From Acidobacteriota bacterium (GTDB lineage Bacteria > Acidobacteriota > Thermoanaerobaculia > Gp7-AA8), in the NCBI GenBank assembly GCA_003223645.1, contig QHVT01000024.1, forward strand, positions 25,706 through 89,705: a DNA stretch of 64,000 nt. The letters run 5' to 3'. Both the position numbers and the translations under genes were made by a program. Under the pieces are notes generated by a model. It made no database searches, was not told the DNA's origin, and worked only from the letters and a program-made list of their open reading frames with translations. Below are positions 8,591-15,492 of this stretch, piece by piece; position 1 is the stretch's first letter, and every line of letters begins with the position of its first letter.

Positions 8591-9513
8591 CGCTCCGCGC
8601 ACGAGCCCTCTCTGCAGTGTTGTTCGCAATTCTCACGGCCGGCGGCGCTCAGGCGCAGACGGCGCTCACGGGGGACATCAACGCCAGCAGCGACGCCGAG
8701 CACTTCGATGCGCTGCGACTGCGAAGCGGTGGTCTGTTCGACTACGAGTCGCCCTTCCATTACATGGGCATTGCGGCGCAGACGACGCGTTACGCCCAAT
8801 CGGGGTGGAGCCGCGATGCACCGGCCATCCTCGTTCTTTGGCGAAACCAGGATCGCAATACGCTGGCCGGCACGATCGCCGAGGCCGGGGTCGTGCGCAT
8901 TGCCGGGCGCACCCGCCTGATCGGCGACGCTACCTGGAGTCTGCGCCCCTCGCCGCGTACCGGCATCGAGCTCCTCGCGGCCGGCGATCTCGTCGAAACG
9001 CAGCACGCTCTCGATCGCGCGACCGCGTACACGTTCGCGGGCGTCAGCGCGGAGCGGCAGCTGACGCCGCGCCTCACCGCGATCGGTCTCGCCGGATATC
9101 AGCGCTTCTCCGATGGAAATGAGCGCGTGCATCTTCGCGGCCGGCTGATCTGGATGTTGATTCCCAAACAGGGCCTCAGCGCCCAGCTTCGGTGGCGGCA
9201 GTACGACACGAGCCAGATCGATGTCGGCGGCGCATACTTCAACCCCGGCCGCTACCGCGAGTGGCAAGCCGGCCTGGCCATGCGCAAGCGCTCCGGCGGC
9301 TGGCTGTGGTCCGGAACCGTGGCGGCCGGACGCGAGCAGATCGATCACAACTTCCGGCAGACGACTCTGCTCGCAGAGGTGCGAACGGAAGGCACGTTGT
9401 GCAAAGACACGCGCCTGGTTCTGCATGCGTCCTACAACCGCGCGGCGGGCTTTGCCACCGCGGACGGATACTGGTACAGGGTCGTCGGAATGACGGTCAT
9501 CGTGCCGTTCTAG
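8587..9513 (+). CDS. Outer-membrane beta-barrel protein, probable polysaccharide export partner
   Basis: 308 aa. Signal peptide MTLRARALSAVLFAILTAGG...AQA, then alternating polar and hydrophobic strands throughout (for example AGVVRIAGRTRLIGDATWSL and LSAQLRWRQYDTSQIDVGG), a YFNPGRYREW motif like that in the C-terminal barrels of YaiO, PgaA or BcsC-type proteins, and a C-terminal Phe (MTVIVPF) as in many outer-membrane proteins. No TPR region is present. The start overlaps the stop of the synthase gene, which argues for a stoichiometric pair: inner-membrane synthase plus outer-membrane exit channel. The export role is inferred from context. Confidence 0.7.
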   Translation: MTLRARALSAVLFAILTAGGAQAQTALTGDINASSDAEHFDALRLRSGGLFDYESPFHYMGIAAQTTRYAQSGWSRDAPAILVLWRNQDRNTLAGTIAEAGVVRIAGRTRLIGDATWSLRPSPRTGIELLAAGDLVETQHALDRATAYTFAGVSAERQLTPRLTAIGLAGYQRFSDGNERVHLRGRLIWMLIPKQGLSAQLRWRQYDTSQIDVGGAYFNPGRYREWQAGLAMRKRSGGWLWSGTVAAGREQIDHNFRQTTLLAEVRTEGTLCKDTRLVLHASYNRAAGFATADGYWYRVVGMTVIVPF

Positions 9514-9640
9514 CCGCCACGGGCGGCTGCGTGGATTGCTCCGCCTCGCGGCATGCTTGTCGCCACGTCACGACCTGCGACTTCGAGCGGCGCAACGCGC
9601 CTGAGATCGTCGTTTCTGCCGCGCAGGCTCCTAGCTCACG

Positions 9641-9683
9641 TTTCCAAAATGGCCATCACTCGTTGCTAAATTTCCAATATGGC
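9641..9683 (+). promoter_or_regulatory. Direct repeat operator candidate upstream of the XRE regulator
   Basis: TTTCCAaaATGGC (9641-9653) and TTTCCAatATGGC (9671-9683) repeat at exactly 30 bp, about three helical turns. The core CCAWWATGG is nearly palindromic. The second copy overlaps the ATG at 9679. Likely an autoregulatory site. Confidence 0.45.
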
Positions 9684-10107
9684 AACCATCGTGCATCGCC
9701 GGATTGTCATGTACGGAAGGATCCTCAGACAGCTCCGCGAATCGAAGGGCCGGGGACAAGCCGAGGTGGCGAGAAGTGCGGGGATGTCACCCGCGCAACT
9801 GGCCAGGCTCGAATCGAATCAGCGCGGGCTGTATCTCGAGGATTTCGTCTGCATCGTCGAAGCCCTGGGCGAAAAGCCCGGCAATCTCCTTCCCAACGAT
9901 CTCGGTGACATCGGCCATCTGAAGCCGCTCATCGATCGGCTGGCGGGCATGAAGCCGGAGTTTCTCCAGCGCGTCTCGACGATCATCGAGAAGATCGTGC
10001 TGCTCACCGACGACATGACTGCTGCAACACTCGCTGCGTCGAGGGAGCAGGACGGCAAATCCAAACGCAACCTCCTGCCGGCGGTGCAGCCGAAAGGCCG
10101 CCGGTGA
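9679..10107 (+). CDS. XRE-family helix-turn-helix transcriptional regulator
   Basis: 142 aa. The HTH is at about residues 12-70 (ILRQLRESKGRGQAEVARSA, then GMSPAQLARLESNQRGLYLE), the lambda-Cro-like form seen in XRE regulators. The C-terminal half is helical (LKPLIDRLAGMKPEFLQRVS) and ends in a basic tail, with no known sensor domain. The start may be the ATG at 9679 or the in-frame ATG at 9709 (MYGRILRQ). The second fits better if the repeats at 9641-9683 are the operator. Genes downstream encode envelope stress-type proteins but are 170 bp away. Confidence 0.85.
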   Translation: MATIVHRRIVMYGRILRQLRESKGRGQAEVARSAGMSPAQLARLESNQRGLYLEDFVCIVEALGEKPGNLLPNDLGDIGHLKPLIDRLAGMKPEFLQRVSTIIEKIVLLTDDMTAATLAASREQDGKSKRNLLPAVQPKGRR

Positions 10108-10279
10108 GTCGCATCCGTCAACATCCCGCATTACGACAAGAGCGGCCATTCCGGCGCAGCTCGGTCCGAAATTTCTGACTCGCCATCATTGCGATTCAGC
10201 CCGGCGACGAGCGACGTTCCGCTGGTAGCCGCCGGAGTTTCGAGCCACTGATAACACACGTCGCAGAAAGCAGGATTTC

Positions 10280-10543
10280 ATGGCATTACTTTGGTTCATC
10301 ATCATCGGCGCGATCGCAGGCTGGCTCGCCGGACAATTCATGCGAGGCAATGGCTTCGGCCTCCTCGGCGACATCATCGTCGGCGTCATCGGTGCCTTCC
10401 TCGGTGGATACGTCTTCCGCAAGGTCGGCGTGGAGCTCGGCGGCGGGCTGCTCGGCAGCCTGATCGTCGCCTTCGTCGGCGCGGTATTGCTGCTCTTCGT
10501 GGTGCGTCTCTTCACAGGCCGTCGCTCGGGGCGGAGGATCTGA
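10280..10543 (+). CDS. GlsB/YeaQ/YmgE family stress-response membrane protein
   Basis: 87 aa, three membrane segments with the glycine-rich family pattern (IIIGAIAGWLAGQFMRGNGF, then LLGDIIVGVIGAFLGGYVF). Transglycosylase-associated family proteins are small inner-membrane proteins linked to stress responses; their molecular role is unknown. Two bases after its stop begins the GTG of the next small membrane protein. Confidence 0.88.
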   Translation: MALLWFIIIGAIAGWLAGQFMRGNGFGLLGDIIVGVIGAFLGGYVFRKVGVELGGGLLGSLIVAFVGAVLLLFVVRLFTGRRSGRRI

Positions 10544-10545
10544 TC

Positions 10546-10764
10546 GTGAGTCCCCTCAAGATCGTCGCCATCGTTCTGATCGTGGCCGGCATCGCCGGAC
10601 TCGTGTACGGGAAGTTCTCCTATACGAAAGCGACTCACGAGCTGAATGTCGGCCCGCTCGACCTGTCGGTCAAAGAAAAGCGGACCGTCAACATCCCGCT
10701 CTGGGCAGGCATCGTCGCGATTGCTGCCGGCGGCCTGCTGTTGATCGTTCCCAAGCGCACATAA
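10546..10764 (+). CDS. Small two-helix membrane protein (DUF3185-like)
   Basis: 72 aa with a GTG start two bases after the stop of the GlsB/YeaQ gene; GGAGG at 10532-10536 serves as ribosome site. Membrane segments at about 3-22 and 48-68 flank a short loop (YTKATHELNVGPLDLSVKEK) typical of DUF3185-type proteins. Function unknown; likely co-expressed with its neighbours. Confidence 0.7.
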   Translation: MSPLKIVAIVLIVAGIAGLVYGKFSYTKATHELNVGPLDLSVKEKRTVNIPLWAGIVAIAAGGLLLIVPKRT

Positions 10765-10778
10765 GGGCCCAATTCTCA

Positions 10779-11255
10779 ATGAGCGATGAACAGCGTCATT
10801 CGACGGAGTCCAGGTCCGGGCCTTTGTCGAGACTCGCGGGTTGGGTCTCGGAAAAGACCGGTTCTTCGGCCGCATTTGCCCTCGCCGCCGGCGTGATCGT
10901 CGTATGGCTCGTCACCGGTCCCATTTTTCATTTCGGCGACACGTGGCAGCTGGTGATCAACACCGCCACGACGATCGTGACGTTCCTGATGGTCTTCCTC
11001 ATTCAGCGCTCGCAGAACAAAAGTGCATTGGCGGTGCAGCTGAAACTAAATGAGATCGTGGCCGCCCTCGACGGAGCAAGCAACCGGCTCATCTCGGTCG
11101 AAGATCTGTCGGAAGAGGAGTTGAACGTGCTCTACACGCACTATCAGCGGCTCGCCGAGATGTCGAAGCGGGACAGCCGCATCACGCAGTCGCATTCGAT
11201 CGACGAGGCCGAGGCGCGACACGCCCGGAAGCTGCGCCACAGGAAAGGCTCATAG
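10779..11255 (+). CDS. Low-affinity iron permease family protein
   Basis: 158 aa. Two membrane segments (about 30-50 and 57-78) with the family signature (FHFGDTWQLVINTATTIVTF, LIQRSQNKS...AVQLKLNE), then a soluble helical tail. The family is named after yeast Fet4, but bacterial members are much shorter than the fungal transporter and iron transport by them is not established. The final codons and TAG stop lie in the first units of the adjoining repeat F1 (GGCTCATAG). Confidence 0.85.
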   Translation: MSDEQRHSTESRSGPLSRLAGWVSEKTGSSAAFALAAGVIVVWLVTGPIFHFGDTWQLVINTATTIVTFLMVFLIQRSQNKSALAVQLKLNEIVAALDGASNRLISVEDLSEEELNVLYTHYQRLAEMSKRDSRITQSHSIDEAEARHARKLRHRKGS

Positions 11256-11360
11256 GCTCAGGGGCTCAGGGGCTCATAGGTGTTTCTTTGAGCCTCTGCG
11301 CCTTTGAGCCTCTGCGCCTTTGAGCCTTTGCGCCTTTGAGCCTTTCTCCGCTGAGCCTTT
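11247..11360. repeat. Repeat F1: GGCTCA / GAGCCTCTGCGCC inverted tandem-unit element
   Basis: Left part is four 8-bp units (GGCTCATA or GGCTCAGG); right part is several copies of TGAGCCTCTGCGCCTT in the opposite sense, so the two halves can pair. It begins inside the iron-permease stop codon and ends just before the next gene. Related to F2 (44129) and F3 (51508). Confidence 0.8.
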
Positions 11361-11373
11361 ATCATGCGCGCGC

Positions 11374-11832
11374 ATGGTCTCGGAGCGGCTCCGGAAGTGC
11401 GTGCAGAGCGGGTTGTCGATCATCGTCGGCACCGCCGACAGCGAGCGGGTTCCCGCGACCTGTCGCGCGGTGGCGATGAAGACGAACGATGACTTCGAGA
11501 CCGTCACGGTCTACATCCCCGCGGCGACGAGTCACGAGACGATGGCGAACATCGCGACGACGCGACGGCTCGCCGTCGCCTGCAGCGAAGTCTCGACGCA
11601 CGAGACGACGCAGATCAAAGGCGTGACGCGCGCGGTGCGCCTCGCGCCGAGGGAAGACGAAGCGTTCGTGCGCGAGCGCATCGAAGCGTTCGCCGCATCG
11701 CTCGAATCGATCGGACTGCCGCGCCACACCACGCGCCGCCTCGCCCACTGGCCGGCGTTCGCCATCGACGTCACGATCGAAGAGATCTTCGATCAGACTC
11801 CGGGTCCGAAAGCCGGCACTGCCCTTCGATGA
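11374..11832 (+). CDS. Pyridoxamine 5'-phosphate oxidase-like flavin-fold protein
   Basis: 152 aa from the ATG at 11374; the ORF upstream of that is only repeat F1. The split-barrel pattern is visible: start helix SERLRKCVQSGLSIIVGTAD, strand VPATCRAVAMK, then VTVYIPAATSHETMANIATT and ACSEVSTHETTQIKGVTRAV. Such proteins bind FMN, F420 or heme; the ligand here is not predictable. Its TGA overlaps the ATG of the next gene, which begins with a second copy of the same fold, so the two probably act together or form a heterodimer. Confidence 0.7.
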   Translation: MVSERLRKCVQSGLSIIVGTADSERVPATCRAVAMKTNDDFETVTVYIPAATSHETMANIATTRRLAVACSEVSTHETTQIKGVTRAVRLAPREDEAFVRERIEAFAASLESIGLPRHTTRRLAHWPAFAIDVTIEEIFDQTPGPKAGTALR

Positions 11833-13208
11833 CACTCTCGGAGCTCTCCCGCTGCTTTCATGGCGTCATCCCCAGCATCATCGCGTCCGCCGATCGCAAC
11901 GGCGTGCCGAACGTGACGTACCTCAGCCAGGTGCATGTCATCGACGAGCAGCACGTCGCGCTCTCGCGGCAGTTCTTCAACAAGACCAGCCGCAACATCG
12001 CCGAGAACCCGCACGTCTGCATCGAAGTGTGCGATCCCGTCACGTTCGAGGCCTATCGCCTGCGGCTTCGTTTTCTGCGCACGGAGACGAGCGGCGCGCT
12101 CTTCGACTCGATGGCGCTGCGCATCCAGGCGATCGCGTCGCACACCGGAATGTCGGGCGTCTTTCGTTTGATCGGCGCGGACGTGTTCGAGGTGCAGCGC
12201 ATCGAGCGCGTGGAGGGATATCTCACCGGCGCGGCGTCACCGGCTGACGCAATCTCGCCGACGGACGGCTTTCGCACGGAGTTGCGCGGACTGCAGCTCG
12301 TGTCGGAGCGTATCAATCGCGCGGAAGATCTCGAGACGCTCCTCGCCGCCGCGCTCGACGCGCTCGCGGTCTACTTCGGATTCGAGCACACGATCGTGCT
12401 GCTCAACGACGAGAGCGCGAACCGTCTCGTGACGATCTCCTGCCGCGGCTACGGCGGCGGAGTCGGAGCGGAGGTCGTGTTCGGGGAAGGACTGATCGGA
12501 ACGGTCGCCGCGGAACGCCGCGTGCTGCGCATCAGTGGACTCGATGCGAGTCTGCGCTACGGACGCGCGGTGCGGCGCGAGCTGTTGTCGGGCGAAGGCG
12601 GACGCACGCTGCGTCCGGAAATTCCGCTGCCGGGACTCGCCGATGCGCAAAGCGCGCTCGTGATTCCGCTGACGGTCGGCGAGCGCCTGACCGGTGTGCT
12701 CGCCGCCGAGAGCCGCGATCCTCTCGCCTTCGGCGAATGGGATGAAGCCTACCTCGGCATCATCGGCAATCAGATCGCGCTCGGCATCGATCGCGTGCTG
12801 CAGCAGGAAGAAACAGATGGCGGATGGCAGATGGCAGACGGCGCGCAGAAATCGCCATCTGCCATCCGCCATCTGCCATCTCCGATCAAACGCCACACCC
12901 TCACCTACTATCGCGACGATGACTCGATTTTCTTCGACGGCGAATATCTGATCCGCAACGTTCCGGGCCGCATCTTGTGGAAGCTGCTCGCGGAGTGGAA
13001 GCGCGCGGGACGCACCGCATTCACGAATCGCGAGCTGCGTCTCGATCGATCGCTGGGATTGCCGGATCTCAAAGACAATCTCGAAACGCGTTTGATCCTG
13101 CTGCGCTCGCGACTGCGCGAGAAGCTCCCCGCCGTGCAGATCGCGTCTACAGGGCGGGGGCGCTTCTCGCTGGTGGTCGATGCGGAGCTGGAGTTGGTGG
13201 AGCGTTAG
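11829..13208 (+). CDS. PPOX-like flavin domain, GAF and winged-helix fusion regulator
   Basis: 459 aa. Residues about 1-135 are a PPOX-like split barrel (IIASADRNGVPNVTYLSQVH). About 155-325 form a GAF domain (EDLETLLAAALDALAVYFGF, then LVIPLTVGERLTGVLAAESR). About 352-455 look like an OmpR-type winged helix (IFFDGEYLIRNVPGRILWKL, FTNRELRLDRSLGLPD, LLRSRLREKLP, GRGRFSLVV). Residues about 329-351 between GAF and wHTH are encoded by palindromic repeat A1, so this linker is repeat-derived. Probably a redox- or ligand-responsive transcription factor; the combination is unusual. Starts by ATGA overlap with the gene before. Confidence 0.7.
   Translation: MTLSELSRCFHGVIPSIIASADRNGVPNVTYLSQVHVIDEQHVALSRQFFNKTSRNIAENPHVCIEVCDPVTFEAYRLRLRFLRTETSGALFDSMALRIQAIASHTGMSGVFRLIGADVFEVQRIERVEGYLTGAASPADAISPTDGFRTELRGLQLVSERINRAEDLETLLAAALDALAVYFGFEHTIVLLNDESANRLVTISCRGYGGGVGAEVVFGEGLIGTVAAERRVLRISGLDASLRYGRAVRRELLSGEGGRTLRPEIPLPGLADAQSALVIPLTVGERLTGVLAAESRDPLAFGEWDEAYLGIIGNQIALGIDRVLQQEETDGGWQMADGAQKSPSAIRHLPSPIKRHTLTYYRDDDSIFFDGEYLIRNVPGRILWKLLAEWKRAGRTAFTNRELRLDRSLGLPDLKDNLETRLILLRSRLREKLPAVQIASTGRGRFSLVVDAELELVER
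12815..12882. repeat. Repeat A1 (GGATGGCAGATGGC hairpin) inside a coding region
   Basis: Perfect 21-bp arms: 12815-12835 (begins AGATGGCGGATGG) and its complement at 12854-12874, 18-bp loop. It is translated in frame in the PPOX-GAF-wHTH gene. Same unit as A2 (31268) and A3 (32571). Confidence 0.85.
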
Positions 13209-13232
13209 ATCCTGGCTGATCTCGCTCCCATC

Positions 13233-13344
13233 AGTTTATCCCGCGCGTAGATGCGGGATCTCTGGTTCCATCGGCAGAATCAGTCCGACAGGCGAAATAG
13301 CGGGCGTGTCACCGGAGATCCCGCGTCTACGCGCGGGATAAACT
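13233..13344. repeat. Repeat B1: long hairpin with TTTATCCCGCGCG arms
   Basis: 30-bp arms at 13233-13262 and 13315-13344 with one mismatch. The right arm forms the last five codons (SLSRA) and TAG stop of the E1 beta gene. B2 at 53407 has the same arms and part of the same interior. Confidence 0.9.
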
Positions 13345-14289
13345 GCGAGTCGCCGCCGCGACGATCGCATCCGCCTGCGGCGCGTACGCGGCTTCGAGTG
13401 GGAACGACGCGGCTGCCGGCGCATCAGGTCCGGTCAAACGCACGACCGGCGCTTTCAATGCACCGAACGCTTTTTCCGCGATGATGGCCGCGACTTCCGC
13501 ACCGACGCCGCACGGGCCGGCGGCTTCGTGTACGACAATCGCGCGTCCGGTCTTCTGCACCGATGCGAGGAGCGTCGCTTCGTCGAGCGGCTTGAGCGAA
13601 CGGAGGTCGATCACTTCGGCCGACACGCCGTTCTCCTGCAGCACGTTCGCGGCTTCGAGGCACTTCTGCACCGTTTTCGCGTAAGAGATCAGCGTGATGT
13701 CCGAGCCTTCGCGCTTCACGTCCGCCTTGCCGATCGGCACGACGTGATCGCCGTCGGGAACTTCGCCGGGGACGAAGAGCAGTCCGATGTCGGCGAAGAA
13801 AACGACCGGGTTCTCATCGCGGATCGCGCTCTTCAGGAGCCCCTTGAAATCGGCGGGCGTCGACGGCATCACCACTTTCAGTCCCGGCGAGCTCACAAAC
13901 CACGACTCGTTGTTGTGATTGTGCTGCGCGCCGACCGCCCAGCCGCCGCCGGTGCGCGCGACCGTCACGAGCGGAAACGAAAACTGTCCGCCCGACAGGA
14001 AGCGCAGCTTGCCGGCGCTGTTCACGATCTCGTCCATCGCGAACGTGAGGAACGGTGCGAAGAGGAGATCGATGACCGGACGCAGTCCCGTCGCCGCCGC
14101 TCCCGCCGCGGTTCCCGCAATGATCCCTTCGGCGAGCGGCGTGTTGCGCACGCGCGCGGCTCCGAACTCTTCGACCAGTTTGTATCCCTTCGTCGCGGTG
14201 CCTTCGCCGAACGCGATGACTCGGCTGTCGCGCCGCATCTCTTCGACCAGCGCTTCGGTGATCGCTTCATCTGCTGTGATCGTTCTCAT
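13327..14289 (-). CDS. 2-oxoacid dehydrogenase E1 component, beta subunit (pyruvate/acetoin type)
   Basis: 320 aa from the ATG at 14289, preceded by AGGAG; an ATG 18 bp further up has no such site. It follows the family throughout: TITADEAITEALVEEMRRD, NTPLAEGIIAGTAAGAAATG, FLTFAMDEIVNSAGKLRFLS, VVMPSTPADFKGLLKSAIRD, VIDLRSLKPLDEATLLASVQ. With the alpha subunit it would form the alpha2beta2 thiamine-diphosphate decarboxylase of a pyruvate, branched-chain or acetoin dehydrogenase complex. No E2 or E3 gene adjoins. The C-terminal SLSRA and stop come from repeat B1, so the native C-terminus has been altered. Confidence 0.88.
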   Translation of the reverse strand: MRTITADEAITEALVEEMRRDSRVIAFGEGTATKGYKLVEEFGAARVRNTPLAEGIIAGTAAGAAATGLRPVIDLLFAPFLTFAMDEIVNSAGKLRFLSGGQFSFPLVTVARTGGGWAVGAQHNHNNESWFVSSPGLKVVMPSTPADFKGLLKSAIRDENPVVFFADIGLLFVPGEVPDGDHVVPIGKADVKREGSDITLISYAKTVQKCLEAANVLQENGVSAEVIDLRSLKPLDEATLLASVQKTGRAIVVHEAAGPCGVGAEVAAIIAEKAFGALKAPVVRLTGPDAPAAASFPLEAAYAPQADAIVAAATRSLSRA

Positions 14290-14362
14290 GGTGTTCTCCT
14301 GGTTCATTCCAGCGGCGAGGACGCCGCCGGGTCAGCCGGCGGGGACGCCGGCGTTCCGATGT

Positions 14363-15331
14363 TTATGCGTACACGTCGGTCGTCATCTCGTCGAAGCCGG
14401 GGTACGGCGAGTCGAGCGCGAACTGCGCGGCGTCTTCGACGCGCTGCTGCACGCGCTGCCACATCACGTCGATCTCGTCCTGCGTCAGCTCGCCATCGCG
14501 CTGCAGGCGCGACTGGATGAGCGAGATCGGATCGCGGCGCTTCCACGACGCCAGTTCTTCTTTGTCGACGTACGCCTGATCGTCCGGCTCCATGTGTCCG
14601 CGCACGCGGTACGTGTAGGTCTCGAGCAGATACGGCTTGCGCATCGTGCGCACGTAGTCGACCGCGTTGCGCGCGGCGTCGAGTACGACTTCGACGTCGT
14701 TGCCGTCGACCGTCTTCGACGGCACGCCGTACGCGCGCGCGAACTCGCTCACGTGATCGGCGAGCATCGTCTCTTTGCGATGCACGTAGGCCTGCCACTG
14801 ATTGTTCTCGCAGACGTACAGCACCGGCAGGTTCCACACCGCGGCGAGATTGAGCGACTCGTGGAAGATGCCTTCCGTCGCCGCGCCGTCGCCGAAGAAG
14901 ACGACGGCGATGGCATCGCTCTTCGACATCGAGAGTGAGAGTCCGACTCCCGGCGCGAGCGACAGCTCGCCGCCGACGATCGTCGACGTCAGCACGACGC
15001 CGAGCTCCTTGACCGAGATGTGCAGCGAGCCGCTCTTCCCTTTGCAGTAGCCGGTGCTCTTGCCCATGATCTCGGCGAAGATGCGCCCCGGCTCCGCGCC
15101 GCGCGCGAGCAGATGTCCGGCGCTGCGGTGATTGGTGAGGATCAAGTCGTCCTCGCGAAGGTTCTTGATGACGCCGGCGGCCGACGCCTCCTGCCCGACG
15201 GACGTGCACATGTTCGGCGAGAGGTTCGCGGCGCGCAGCGCGGCCGACTTCTCCTCGAACGTGCGGATGAGCATCATCGTCTCCAGCGCTTCCGTCACGC
15301 TCCGGTCGACGACAGTTTCGATTGCAGTCAT
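14363..15331 (-). CDS. 2-oxoacid dehydrogenase E1 component, alpha subunit
   Basis: 322 aa. Thiamine-diphosphate motif GDGAATEG...ENNQW is intact at about 146-176; also ILTNHRSAGHLLARGAEP, GKSGSLHI and YRVRGHMEPDD, typical of PdhA/AcoA-type subunits. ATG preceded by AAGGA. It lies upstream of E1 beta (73-bp gap containing short GC-rich repeats of GGACGCC), so they form one operon. Substrate is not decided by the sequence; acetoin-type and pyruvate-type enzymes are both possible. The divergent gene begins 160 bp away. Confidence 0.9.
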   Translation of the reverse strand: MTAIETVVDRSVTEALETMMLIRTFEEKSAALRAANLSPNMCTSVGQEASAAGVIKNLREDDLILTNHRSAGHLLARGAEPGRIFAEIMGKSTGYCKGKSGSLHISVKELGVVLTSTIVGGELSLAPGVGLSLSMSKSDAIAVVFFGDGAATEGIFHESLNLAAVWNLPVLYVCENNQWQAYVHRKETMLADHVSEFARAYGVPSKTVDGNDVEVVLDAARNAVDYVRTMRKPYLLETYTYRVRGHMEPDDQAYVDKEELASWKRRDPISLIQSRLQRDGELTQDEIDVMWQRVQQRVEDAAQFALDSPYPGFDEMTTDVYA

Positions 15332-15492
15332 AGGTGATGTCCTTTCCGTGACGCAATGTAGGCACGCGGCGGAGGCGCGGTTGCTAAGTGTTTGCTAGGC
15401 GAAGCCGAAAAGATGAGGGTGGGAGTTCGGGAGTGAAGGGTGAATTCCTAACAAAAGCCTAACGGCGCTACAATCGCGGCCGGTCCTTCCCC

